From: Lachnospiraceae bacterium RM5
GTDB lineage: Bacteria > Bacillota > Clostridia > Lachnospirales > Lachnospiraceae
NCBI GenBank assembly: GCA_900110975.1
Contig: FOFK01000011.1
Span: 1 to 64,000, forward strand
DNA: 64,000 bases
Direction of reading: 5' to 3'
The position numbers and the translations under genes were made by a program. Below, piece by piece: positions 27,561 to 35,976 of this stretch. The notes below the pieces were generated by a model, which was given only the letters and a program-made list of their open reading frames with translations, was not told where the DNA came from and did no database searches. Numbering within the stretch: the first letter of the stretch is position 1; the number at the start of each line of letters is the position of its first letter.

Positions 27561-27626
27561 GTTAAAAATGATGGCTATATTTTTGCTACCAAAATAAAGA
27601 ACAATAAAAATTAGGTGGAAATAATA

Positions 27627-29909
27627 ATGAGGTACACGTTTGTAAAACAGCATGATATTACGGATTGTGCGGCAGCATGCATGGCAATGGTATGTCTGCA
27701 TTATAAAAAAGAAACAACTATAACAAAACTTCGAGATATGATGGGAACAGATTTAAAAGGAACAAATCTTATTGGTCTTTCAACATGTGCAGAAAAACTT
27801 GGATTTGTTTCCCAGGCTGTTAAAGTTGATAAAGAAGGATTTTTAAGTGATTATACATTGCCTGCAATAGCTAATATTGTAACAAAAGAGGGATTATCGC
27901 ATTTTGTTGTAATTTTTAAAATTACGAAAAAATATGTAGTAATCGGAGATCCTGCAAGAGATTTAGAACGTATAGAGATTGAGGAATTTTATAAAAAGTT
28001 TACGGGAGCATTACTTTTATTAAAACCTAATAATGAATTTAAAACAGGAAAAATAAAAGGTGTTAATATTTTTAACAGGTATATGAAGTTGCTCTTGCCG
28101 CAAAAAAAACTTTTTATATATGCTCTTATTGCATCCTTAATAGTAACACTTTTGGGAATAATATCGTCTTTATTCAATAATATTATTTATGATGAGATTC
28201 TGCCTTATGGACAAAAAGATGTATTGAAGATGATGCTGTTAGTTTTTCTTGGAATATCTTTAACATCAACATTTTTAAGTTTTATAAGACAGTGGATTTT
28301 ACTGCATTTATCAATAAAAATTGACATACCATTAATGCTTGGATATTTTGAACATATATATAAATTACCAATGAAATTTTTTTCTACAAGAAAAACGGGA
28401 GATATAACTACAAGATTTTCAGATGCATTTACGGTGAAAAATATTTTTACAAGTATTGCATTATCTCTTGTAATGGATATTTCAATGGCACTGATTTCCG
28501 GAGTAATATTGTTTAATATGAATCCAAAATTATTTGGAATCATTGTTATTATGACAATAATAAGTATTATTCTGGTGTTTATCTTTAAACAGCCATACAA
28601 GAAAATTAATGAAGAACAGATGCAGCAGTCTTCTGTACTTAACTCGGAAATTATTGAAGGACTTCGTGCAGTTGAGACAATAAAAGGAAATGCAAATGAG
28701 GATATGGAACTTGAAAGTATTGAAAAAGAATATATAAGGTCAATGAGGATAGGTTATAAGGAAAGTATGCTTTCAAATGTACAGGGTACAATTTCAAGTG
28801 TTATATCAGGAGTTGGAAATCTTATCCTTTTATACGTGGGAATAACAGGTGTTATAAATAATGACATTACACTTGGAAGTTATATGGCGTTTATGACTTT
28901 ATCTGGATATTTTATGGATCCTATAGGGAATCTTGTGGGACTTCAGCTGCAGATTCAGGAAGCAAATATTTCTATGAAGCGACTTTCGGAAATAATGGAA
29001 TATGAAAAAGAGCAGGAAGATTTTATTGCTGGAGAAAATGAAGATATAGAAATAAAGAACAGGTACAGAGATATAGAAAAAGTTGAAGGTGATATTGAAA
29101 TTAAAGATATTACTTTTAGATATGGAAATAGAAAACCTGCATTAAATGATATTAGTTTTGTTATACCAAAAGGAAAGAAAGTTGCGCTGGTTGGTGCAAG
29201 CGGTAGTGGTAAATCAACAATAGCAAAACTTTTGCTTAAGTATTATGAACCTGAAAAGGGAAGTATTACTATAGATGGTGTTGATATTTCTGAATATACC
29301 AACAAATCTTTAAGAACTATTATTTCTTATGTGCCACAAAATATAGAATTATTTTCAAAAAGTATATATGACAATATAAGAGTTACAAGAAGAAATGCAA
29401 CATTAGAAGAAGTAGAAGAAGCTGCAAAAAAGGCTGATGCACATGATTTTATAAAGAAACTTCCAATGGGATATTATACTTATCTTGAGGAAGCTGGGAA
29501 TGGTTTAAGTGGTGGTGAAAAGCAAAGGATTGCACTTGCCAGGGCTTTCTTAAAAGAAAATGATTTTTATATTATGGATGAATCAACAAGTAATCTTGAT
29601 TTTGCAACTGAAAATATAATTTTTGACATGATTTACAATAAGTTTAGAAAAAAGACAATGCTTATTGTTGCACATAGGTTAGCTACAGTAAAAAACTGTG
29701 ACAAAATAATTGTTATGGATGAAGGTAAAATAGCTGAACAGGGAACCCATGATGAACTCCTTGAATTGAAAGGAAAATATTATAGATTATGGGAAATGCA
29801 GCAAGGTAACTTTAATATAAAAGACGACGAAGAAAATGGGTTCGAGGAGAAGATGAAAGAAGAAAATGAAATTGAAGAAGATAACGAAGATACAATAGTT
29901 TATACATAA
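27627..29909 (+). CDS. Peptidase-containing ABC exporter for double-glycine peptides
   Basis: 760 residues from ATG 27627, which fits AGGTGG; an in-frame GTG at 27615 lies inside that ribosome site. Domains: C39 peptidase (Cys14 in DITDCAAACMAM, His92 in LSHFVVI, Asp108 in GDPARDL), a six-helix ABC membrane domain (about 155-430) and an ATPase (Walker A GASGSGKST, signature LSGGEKQR, Walker B IMDESTS, H-loop VAHRLAT). It cuts leaders after Gly-Gly and exports the peptides. The C-terminus is very acidic. It is the only such exporter seen and should serve the precursors at 25906, 30615 and 35013. No TCGTCG boxes precede it. Confidence 0.96.
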   Translation: MRYTFVKQHDITDCAAACMAMVCLHYKKETTITKLRDMMGTDLKGTNLIGLSTCAEKLGFVSQAVKVDKEGFLSDYTLPAIANIVTKEGLSHFVVIFKITKKYVVIGDPARDLERIEIEEFYKKFTGALLLLKPNNEFKTGKIKGVNIFNRYMKLLLPQKKLFIYALIASLIVTLLGIISSLFNNIIYDEILPYGQKDVLKMMLLVFLGISLTSTFLSFIRQWILLHLSIKIDIPLMLGYFEHIYKLPMKFFSTRKTGDITTRFSDAFTVKNIFTSIALSLVMDISMALISGVILFNMNPKLFGIIVIMTIISIILVFIFKQPYKKINEEQMQQSSVLNSEIIEGLRAVETIKGNANEDMELESIEKEYIRSMRIGYKESMLSNVQGTISSVISGVGNLILLYVGITGVINNDITLGSYMAFMTLSGYFMDPIGNLVGLQLQIQEANISMKRLSEIMEYEKEQEDFIAGENEDIEIKNRYRDIEKVEGDIEIKDITFRYGNRKPALNDISFVIPKGKKVALVGASGSGKSTIAKLLLKYYEPEKGSITIDGVDISEYTNKSLRTIISYVPQNIELFSKSIYDNIRVTRRNATLEEVEEAAKKADAHDFIKKLPMGYYTYLEEAGNGLSGGEKQRIALARAFLKENDFYIMDESTSNLDFATENIIFDMIYNKFRKKTMLIVAHRLATVKNCDKIIVMDEGKIAEQGTHDELLELKGKYYRLWEMQQGNFNIKDDEENGFEEKMKEENEIEEDNEDTIVYT

Positions 29910-30005
29910 GGTATCAACATATGAATGAGGAGGATATGCTGCATCAAGAAAATATTTTTCGGGACAAGTTTCATATTGGTTTATATATTTATTTAGGAGA
30001 AAGAT

Positions 30006-30491
30006 ATGGATTATTTAGATATAGGTAGATCAGGTATTTGGACAATAATGTTGCCAATAAATATTTTGATTGGTGAATATACCTTGTACTTTAAATTAAA
30101 TGGAAGGTCTAGAAAAAACACACATATTATTATGAGTAGTATATGTTTATTGACAGTAGTAATTTTAAAATATATAGGAAATCATCCATATTATTTGGTT
30201 GCTCTTATTTTATCAACATTTGGTGGGATTATACAGCAAGAATGGATATGGAGAGATGAAAAAGAAATAATTACATTTAATAAAGTTGATATTTTTTTAA
30301 AAGGAATAAAAATATGTATGGGAATTATAATATTATTTATAATACCAGTAATTCGTATGAAATTATCATTTGTATTTCTTAATTTACCGCTTCCTGATAG
30401 ATATATAGCATATTTTATTCTAATAGCTTTAGGTTTGGAACATATAGTTTTAAATGGTTTATTAATAAAAAAATTTTATTATAGAAGATGA
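30006..30491 (+). CDS. Membrane protein, paralogue 1 of a duplicated pair (161 aa)
   Basis: Four or five membrane segments; starts MDYLDIGRSGIWTIMLPINI. Strongly similar along its length to the 158-residue protein at 31127 (shared IGRSG-TIMLP, GEY-LYFKL-G-SRK, LP-PDR-IAYFIL-LGLEHI). No known family. AGGAGAAA precedes the start. Its end is fused to a duplicated fragment of the exporter gene's 3' end. Immunity candidate. Confidence 0.7.
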   Translation: MDYLDIGRSGIWTIMLPINILIGEYTLYFKLNGRSRKNTHIIMSSICLLTVVILKYIGNHPYYLVALILSTFGGIIQQEWIWRDEKEIITFNKVDIFLKGIKICMGIIILFIIPVIRMKLSFVFLNLPLPDRYIAYFILIALGLEHIVLNGLLIKKFYYRR

Positions 30492-30529
30492 CGAGGACAC
30501 AATAGTTTATATGTAGGATATCAACATAT
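30484..30529 (+). repeat. Duplicated fragment of the exporter gene 3' end
   Basis: Matches 29877-29922 (end of the exporter plus its stop region) with a handful of substitutions, 607 bp downstream. It shows that the exporter-paralogue 1 segment was duplicated and then rearranged. Confidence 0.8.
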
Positions 30530-30614
30530 TTTCCTAATAGCAAATATTTGGGAGAATGTGTTTTGATATAGATAAATTTGCTCACAATCAAAATTAAAGG
30601 AGGACATTGTTAAG

Positions 30615-30764
30615 ATGCATAAAAGTGGAACATTAGTTATGTCATCAAATTATTTGGTAATGACTGAAGAAGAAATGTGTTATTTAGAAGGTGGAATAAC
30701 AGTTGAGGCTGTTTTTATGCTTGGCTTGGAAAATCAATTATATGATATGATTAGTGGGAGATAA
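30615..30764 (+). CDS. Short double-glycine peptide, candidate inducer (49 aa)
   Basis: Leader of 27 residues (KSGTLVMSSNYLVMTEEEMC then YLEGG) matching the bacteriocin leaders of this island. After Gly-Gly only 22 residues follow, beginning ITVEAVFMLG and ending DMISGR. That size suits a secreted signalling peptide of the ComC/BlpC kind better than a pore former, though a truncated bacteriocin is also possible. AAGGAGG precedes the ATG. No TCGTCG boxes are upstream, unlike the other precursors. The stop overlaps the ribosome-site region of the next gene. Confidence 0.7.
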   Translation: MHKSGTLVMSSNYLVMTEEEMCYLEGGITVEAVFMLGLENQLYDMISGR

Positions 30765-30765
30765 A

Positions 30766-30969
30766 ATGGTAAAATTAATTTTTTTAATAGGTGATTGGTT
30801 TATTCTTTTTGTATTGTCTTTTTGTATATTTATGGATAATGGAAATGTGTTCATTTTTCTTGCGGTGATTGCAACTATAATAACACAGATCATAGCTATA
30901 TCCGCTGAATCAAAAAAAGAAAAGCTGATAAGAAAAAGAGAAGTGGATATTTCTGAAAATACTAAATAA
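30766..30969 (+). CDS. Small membrane protein, immunity candidate (67 aa)
   Basis: ATG 30766 is chosen to match its paralogue at 22497 and follows GGGAG. Two membrane helices (about 4-20 and 28-45) and a charged tail. It directly follows the short double-glycine peptide, so it may protect against it or assist it. Confidence 0.7.
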   Translation: MVKLIFLIGDWFILFVLSFCIFMDNGNVFIFLAVIATIITQIIAISAESKKEKLIRKREVDISENTK

Positions 30970-31126
30970 GATTATGAACTAAAAAACTGATTGTGAGCAA
31001 ATAAAAAATAAGAATGTTTATTGATTTTTGGTAAAAAGGTGTTTAACCAAGATATCATCATATTTTTTTAAATGGCCATTTAAATTGGTTAGTGGGTTGT
31101 GATATACATCTATATAGGAGGACTTA

Positions 31127-31603
31127 ATGGAATATTTAAGTATAGGTAGATCAGGACTTTTGACAATAATGCTACCATTAAACTTTTTAGTGGGAGAGTA
31201 TGTATTGTATTTTAAATTAAGTGGAAAATCAAGAAAAATAATTCATAGTATTGTGGCACTAATATGCATATTAATTGTTATATGTTTAATTGCTATACAT
31301 GATGATCCTTATTATCCTTTTATTATATTTGGAGCAACAGTTATAGGAATTATTCAATGTGAGTGGTCATATAGAAAAATTGATAAAGTAAAATATTTTG
31401 ATAAAATAGATTTTCTTCTGAAAAAATTAAAAATAGGATTAGGGATAGTGATATTATTCTCAATTTTAATAATTAGAATTATTTTACCATTTATATTTCT
31501 TGATTTACCATTTCCAGATAGATGTATAGCATATTTTATTTTAATAATTCTTGGTTTAGAACATATAATTCTAAATATTCTATTGATAGAAAAATTTTAT
31601 TAA
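31127..31603 (+). CDS. Membrane protein, paralogue 2 of a duplicated pair (158 aa)
   Basis: Paralogue of the protein at 30006 with the same membrane layout and conserved IGRSG, GEY-LYFKL and PDR-IAYFIL blocks. TAGGAGG precedes the start. No recognised family; the pair looks like duplicated immunity genes. Confidence 0.7.
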   Translation: MEYLSIGRSGLLTIMLPLNFLVGEYVLYFKLSGKSRKIIHSIVALICILIVICLIAIHDDPYYPFIIFGATVIGIIQCEWSYRKIDKVKYFDKIDFLLKKLKIGLGIVILFSILIIRIILPFIFLDLPFPDRCIAYFILIILGLEHIILNILLIEKFY

Positions 31604-31626
31604 ACTTGTTGTGTTTGGAGGATAAA

Positions 31627-31806
31627 ATGTTTAAAAATAAAAAATATAGTATATTTAACGCAATTATATTTATTATCTTTTATTTTGTAATGGGTTTTTT
31701 TGTGGAAAAGTTTTCAATATATACATGGATGTTAATGGCTGTTATGTTAGAAATATTTTTACAGATTTTAGACAGGTTGTATGAGAAATGGAAAAATAAA
31801 AAATAA
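31627..31806 (+). CDS. Small two-helix membrane protein (59 aa)
   Basis: Starts MFKNKKYSIFNAIIFIIFYF after GGAGG. The frame is open upstream but overlaps the previous gene. Two helices (about 9-27 and 31-48) and a basic tail; similar in layout to the 63-residue protein at 22864. Confidence 0.6.
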   Translation: MFKNKKYSIFNAIIFIIFYFVMGFFVEKFSIYTWMLMAVMLEIFLQILDRLYEKWKNKK

Positions 31807-31833
31807 AATGGACACAAAGGAGAATGGGTAAAG

Positions 31834-32307
31834 ATGAATAAAATAACAATATCAGAAAATAAAACTTTAAAGCTTCAAAATGTAATTTCATGTAGTGTGG
31901 ATTTGACATCAGAAGAAGAGAGGTTTGATGAAAAAATTAATAAGATGAATATTGCCATCAGGACACATGGAGGAAAACAGGTTGGTCCGTTAATACAATA
32001 TTCAAGTGTTAAAGTGAATGAAAATAATGAACCGGATTTGGATATGAGATTTATGCTACAGAGCGATAATTATATTCATGGAATGGATGGAGAATATAAT
32101 ATGGATTCTGTAATTCGTGTTAAGAATTGCCTGTATGCAAGATATTTTGGACCTGAGAGTAAAGTGAAATTTGCATATGATAAATTAGGTGTTTATGCTT
32201 TTGAAAATGACATTGAACTTGATGGTTCGAATTATACGGTTTTTGTGGATCAGAATGAGGAAAATGAAACTTTGCTTGCAGATATATTTATGCCGGTTAA
32301 AGAGTAA
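31834..32307 (+). CDS. GyrI-like / effector-binding-like protein (157 aa)
   Basis: Soluble, with no signal or membrane segment. The pattern of beta strands and the C-terminal NETLLADIFMPVKE resemble the GyrI-like small-molecule-binding fold, but no DNA-binding domain is attached. The family assignment is tentative. It is encoded 11 bp before the HlyD-type gene, so it is probably co-expressed with the export accessory proteins. It might bind a precursor or ligand. Confidence 0.5.
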   Translation: MNKITISENKTLKLQNVISCSVDLTSEEERFDEKINKMNIAIRTHGGKQVGPLIQYSSVKVNENNEPDLDMRFMLQSDNYIHGMDGEYNMDSVIRVKNCLYARYFGPESKVKFAYDKLGVYAFENDIELDGSNYTVFVDQNEENETLLADIFMPVKE

Positions 32308-32318
32308 TAAAAGGATTT

Positions 32319-33455
32319 ATGAAAATGAAAAAAAGAGTAAAAACTTTAGATGAGTTAAAAGATTCGAGACTTTTATTTGATAAAAATCCGCCAATGTTTG
32401 GATATTTTTTTATTTTAATTATAACTATATTTTGTGTGGTTGCTGTTATTTTAAGTTTATATGTTTCGAAAGTTTATACAATAAAAGCATCGGGGCTTGT
32501 GACAAATGAAAATGCAAATTATGTAATGTGTGCATTTACAGGAGAAATTACCGGATGTAATTTCAAAGAAGGAGATTTGGTTGAAAAAGGAGATGTGCTT
32601 TTTGGCGTTAAAAGCACAGATATGAATGTTCAGGTTAAGCAATTAGAATTAAGCAAAAGTGTGTATGAAAAAAAGATTGAAAAAAATGAATTACTTGTAA
32701 AATCAATAAAAGATGATATTAATTATTTTGATGAAAGTAATCCTGATGATGTGCTTTATTATAGTATGTTTGAAAATTATAAAGCGCAATTAAAACAAAA
32801 TGCTATTGATGCAAGTACATATTCAGCATATGGCTATACAACGGAACAGATAGAAGGAGAACTTGAAAAAAATCAGGGAAAAATATCCCAGATTTATTAT
32901 GAAACTATATGTAATGCTGAAAATGCTATATCAGATGCAAATTTACAGATTGAGTCAATAGATGCACAAATTGGTGCGCTTACTTCAGGAAAGAGTGAAT
33001 ATGAAGTTAAGGCAAATGCTACAGGTATTTTGCATATGATGTCAGAATGTAAAGAAGGTATGGTTGTTCAGACAACGCAGACTATTGCAACAATAACTCC
33101 GGAAAATGAAAAAAATATTATTGAATCATATATTTCAACTGCAGATATGGCAAGGATTCATGTAGGAGATAAAGTTCAGATTGTTGTTGATGGATTATCG
33201 CAAAATGTTTATGGAACATTAAGAGGAACTGTGAAAAGTATTGACAGCAATGTAACAACAAGACAGTTAGGCGATGGAAGCACAGCAGAAGTTTTTAAGA
33301 TAATTGTATCAATGGATAATGATTATCTGATAAGTCAGTCTGGAGAAAAAATAGATATAGTTAATGGAATGACTGTAGTTAGCAGAATATCATACGATAA
33401 GATTTCGTATTTTAATTATGTTTTAGATAAACTTGGATTGAAGGTTAGAAAGTAA
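32319..33455 (+). CDS. HlyD-type bacteriocin export accessory protein
   Basis: 378 residues: a cytoplasmic tail, one membrane segment (about 28-51), a split lipoyl-like domain (YTIKASGLVTNENANYVMCA, GDLVEKGDVLFGV and later VKANATGILHMMSE), a coiled coil (about 105-225) and a beta-barrel near the C-terminus (VGDKVQIVVDG). This is the layout of the accessory proteins that work with C39-type exporters. It is 2 bp before the Big_2 gene. Confidence 0.88.
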   Translation: MKMKKRVKTLDELKDSRLLFDKNPPMFGYFFILIITIFCVVAVILSLYVSKVYTIKASGLVTNENANYVMCAFTGEITGCNFKEGDLVEKGDVLFGVKSTDMNVQVKQLELSKSVYEKKIEKNELLVKSIKDDINYFDESNPDDVLYYSMFENYKAQLKQNAIDASTYSAYGYTTEQIEGELEKNQGKISQIYYETICNAENAISDANLQIESIDAQIGALTSGKSEYEVKANATGILHMMSECKEGMVVQTTQTIATITPENEKNIIESYISTADMARIHVGDKVQIVVDGLSQNVYGTLRGTVKSIDSNVTTRQLGDGSTAEVFKIIVSMDNDYLISQSGEKIDIVNGMTVVSRISYDKISYFNYVLDKLGLKVRK

Positions 33456-33456
33456 A

Positions 33457-34878
33457 ATGAAAAAGTTGAAAATAAGATATATATTATTTGTTTTATTATT
33501 TATGGGATGTTATATAAGTTTATCATCAGTAAATGCATTATGTGATAATGAGCTAAATGCATATGGTGAAGCAGAGGTGTTGGAACTCGATCTTGGAGAC
33601 TATATAGAAACAATGTCTGTAGGTGAAAAGCAGCTTTTATCAGTAACCGTTTTGCCGTTTGATGCAGTAGAACAAACTGTTTCATATTCTTCTTCAAATA
33701 CCCAGGTAGCAACTATAAATGGAATGGGAAGAATAACTGCCATATCTGTCGGAGAGACAACTATTAGTGCAAGCTGTGGCTGTAAGACAAATTCATTTTT
33801 ATTACAGGTAAAGGAAAATACTGAAGCTGAAAAAGGTGTTACCGATATAGAGATTTTAAATGATGAAAATAAAGTTAAGGTTGGAGAAAGTATTTCTTTA
33901 AATGCTAATGTAATACCTGCAGAAGCAGTTGAGAGTAAGATAAGTTATACTTCGTCAAATGAAAATGTGGCAACCGTCAGTTCTACGGGAGAAGTTAAGG
34001 GAATAGGCAAGGGTGATGTCATTATTACTTTAACTGCCGGAAATATTGTAAAAGAAGTATATTTATCAGTAATAGTCCCAACGAAAAAAATAACTGTTGA
34101 TAATGACTATCTTGTATTAAAAAAAGGTGGAAATGCACAAATATCAGCAAATGTTTTACCAGCTGAAGCAAATCAGATAATAAAATATAAATCATTAAAT
34201 GAAAACGTAGCAACAGTAACGGATGCAGGTTACGTAAGTGCTATTGGAGAAGGTAATACAACTATAGTGATATCAAATGATGATCTGTCATCTGCCGTAA
34301 CTGTAATTGTAAATGAAAATGGAATAGAAACAAATAATGTGGTGGCTGGGGAAAATATAAACAATGTTAAAACCGGTAATGACGTAGTATACAGTGAAAA
34401 AGTTAAAGTGTCAGAATTTCCGGTTTTAAATTCAAAACTTTTAAAATATTTGTATGATAATAAAAAGAATATTCAGATAGATGGAAAAGGATATACTTTA
34501 TTTATTAAAGGTGAAGATATTGTTAATTATAACAATGAACTTAATACAAATATCAAATTGAAATTTAATAAAAAGAAGGGACTCTATTTTGATATAAATG
34601 ATGGTAAAGAGTTATGTGGAAAAATAACTGTTCGCCTGAGTAAACCGAAAGGAAAATATTTGTATTTGTTTAATAAATCAAAAGGAAAGTATGAAAGATT
34701 AGAAACCGGTGATTTGAAACAAATTCAAATATCAAAAAGTGGAAAATATATGATTTCAGAAAAAAAACAGTCAGTCGATACAAAAGTAATAATAGTTATT
34801 TTACTTAGTGGAGTAGGGATTGCAGTAGTACTTTTAGGGGTGTATTTTTTGATAAAATGCAGATATATTTTCTGGTAA
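33457..34878 (+). CDS. Secreted Big_2-repeat protein with C-terminal membrane anchor
   Basis: 473 residues: signal peptide (about 1-28), three bacterial Ig-like Big_2 repeats (about 45-285; typical pieces VSYSSSNTQVATINGMGRIT, ISYTSSNENVATVSSTGEVK, IKYKSLNENVATVTDAGYVS), a further extracellular domain, and a membrane helix near 448-468 with a short basic tail. No LPxTG motif. Coupled to the HlyD-type gene. It may bridge the cell wall for export or act as a surface receptor or shield. Confidence 0.85.
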   Translation: MKKLKIRYILFVLLFMGCYISLSSVNALCDNELNAYGEAEVLELDLGDYIETMSVGEKQLLSVTVLPFDAVEQTVSYSSSNTQVATINGMGRITAISVGETTISASCGCKTNSFLLQVKENTEAEKGVTDIEILNDENKVKVGESISLNANVIPAEAVESKISYTSSNENVATVSSTGEVKGIGKGDVIITLTAGNIVKEVYLSVIVPTKKITVDNDYLVLKKGGNAQISANVLPAEANQIIKYKSLNENVATVTDAGYVSAIGEGNTTIVISNDDLSSAVTVIVNENGIETNNVVAGENINNVKTGNDVVYSEKVKVSEFPVLNSKLLKYLYDNKKNIQIDGKGYTLFIKGEDIVNYNNELNTNIKLKFNKKKGLYFDINDGKELCGKITVRLSKPKGKYLYLFNKSKGKYERLETGDLKQIQISKSGKYMISEKKQSVDTKVIIVILLSGVGIAVVLLGVYFLIKCRYIFW

Positions 34879-34883
34879 AATGT

Positions 34884-34950
34884 CATTTCGTCGTGAATTA
34901 TGTCGTTTCGTCGCAAAGTTGTTGAAATTAAAAAATAAAATTGATATTGT
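34884..34950 (+). promoter_or_regulatory. LytTR-type bacteriocin promoter E (double box)
   Basis: TCGTCG boxes at 34888 and 34908 (20-bp period) and TATTGT at 34945 (37 bp after the last box start). It drives the precursor at 35013. Confidence 0.85.
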
Positions 34951-35012
34951 GTTTTATGTAAAACTATTCATGAATATATTATACAATACAGTTTAAGGAG
35001 GAAAAAGAAATA

Positions 35013-35426
35013 ATGGAAATGTGTTACGATGGAACTTTGGTTATGCCTAGTAACTATGTTTTTATGTCAGAAGATGAAATGATGTATCTTGATGGAGGAT
35101 GGGATTATAAATATAGCAAAAATAATATAGCTGTACCGATTAAGAAAATGTATTTATCAAAAAATGTATGTACAGCATTTGCAATATCTGTCATAGCTAC
35201 TCATAGGGCGCATTGGTATAGTACAACTGTAAATGGCATGGGAGTTATAAGAATAGCTTCTGAATTATATGCTCACGCACTTGGATATTATTCAGCATCT
35301 TTGTTAAAGAAAATAGGTGTAAAAGCAAGTATTGTTGATGATATAAGAGAATGTGGAAGTGTTGCTGATATTGGGCTTGGAGATGGATTGGATTTAACAT
35401 ATTCACTTATTTGGAACGTGTTATAG
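35013..35426 (+). CDS. Double-glycine-leader bacteriocin-like precursor (137 aa)
   Basis: Leader of 29 residues (MEMCYDGTLVMPSNYVFMSE then DEMMYLDGG) nearly identical to that at 25906. The 108-residue core is mixed rather than strongly hydrophobic, rich in Tyr/Trp/His, with two Cys and an acidic end (DDIRECGSVADIGLGDGLD). It is unlike a small pore-forming peptide and could be a larger secreted toxin or a two-peptide partner. AAGGAGG precedes the ATG and promoter E lies upstream. Confidence 0.85.
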   Translation: MEMCYDGTLVMPSNYVFMSEDEMMYLDGGWDYKYSKNNIAVPIKKMYLSKNVCTAFAISVIATHRAHWYSTTVNGMGVIRIASELYAHALGYYSASLLKKIGVKASIVDDIRECGSVADIGLGDGLDLTYSLIWNVL

Positions 35427-35450
35427 ATATAAATTATAGAAAGGTATTTT

Positions 35451-35675
35451 ATGAAGGGTAAAATAGCAGTATTAATCTATTTTTTTATTATGATTTTTGA
35501 AGTATTTTTAGCAACAAATGCATATAAAAATTTTGAAACTACTTATGGAAATAAGACTTTTTCAAATGGTTTTTTAGGGATTGTTTTATGCTTAGGAGGT
35601 TATTTTTTAGTTATGATTGTAACTACAATAATATTTTACATATTTATGAAAAATATTAAAGTTAAAAGTAACTAA
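35451..35675 (+). CDS. Small two-helix membrane protein, immunity candidate (74 aa)
   Basis: Helices at about 4-22 and 43-66 with a 20-residue loop (NAYKNFETTYGNKTFSNGF) and a basic tail. It lies 24 bp after the precursor at 35013, the normal place for an immunity gene. No recognised family. Confidence 0.65.
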   Translation: MKGKIAVLIYFFIMIFEVFLATNAYKNFETTYGNKTFSNGFLGIVLCLGGYFLVMIVTTIIFYIFMKNIKVKSN

Positions 35676-35694
35676 GCATCAAAGGATGGAAAAG

Positions 35695-35847
35695 ATGAGT
35701 TTTAAACAAATATTAGCAATATGTATATTTTTATTAATTGGTATAATCGTCTCATTTGTAACAAAAAAACCATGGTATTATATCCCTTCATCACTTGTCG
35801 TTGGTGTTATGGTTGCGTTGTTTGTTGTGAAAAATAAAATAAGTTAA
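35695..35847 (+). CDS. Small two-helix membrane protein (50 aa)
   Basis: Starts MSFKQILAICIFLLIGIIVS; second helix SSLVVGVMVALFVV; basic end. AAAGGATGG precedes the ATG. It follows the other small membrane gene by 19 bp and is probably part of the same transcript. Similar in size to the 54-residue protein at 22268. Confidence 0.6.
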   Translation: MSFKQILAICIFLLIGIIVSFVTKKPWYYIPSSLVVGVMVALFVVKNKIS

Positions 35848-35976
35848 ATACTTTAAATTAAAGAAAAAAATTAATTATAATCATTCATTAGATTAATTTT
35901 ATTTTAAAGTTGAATATATAAAAAAAATATTTTATATTTATTATATTAAGCTTTTGAATATGAGAAGGTAAATTTA

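Noticed and set aside
29922-30030. 35-codon ORF after the exporter gene
   Set aside because: It overlaps the start of the gene at 30006 in another frame, lacks a double-glycine motif and its first bases are the GAGGAGG that could serve as a ribosome site for other starts.
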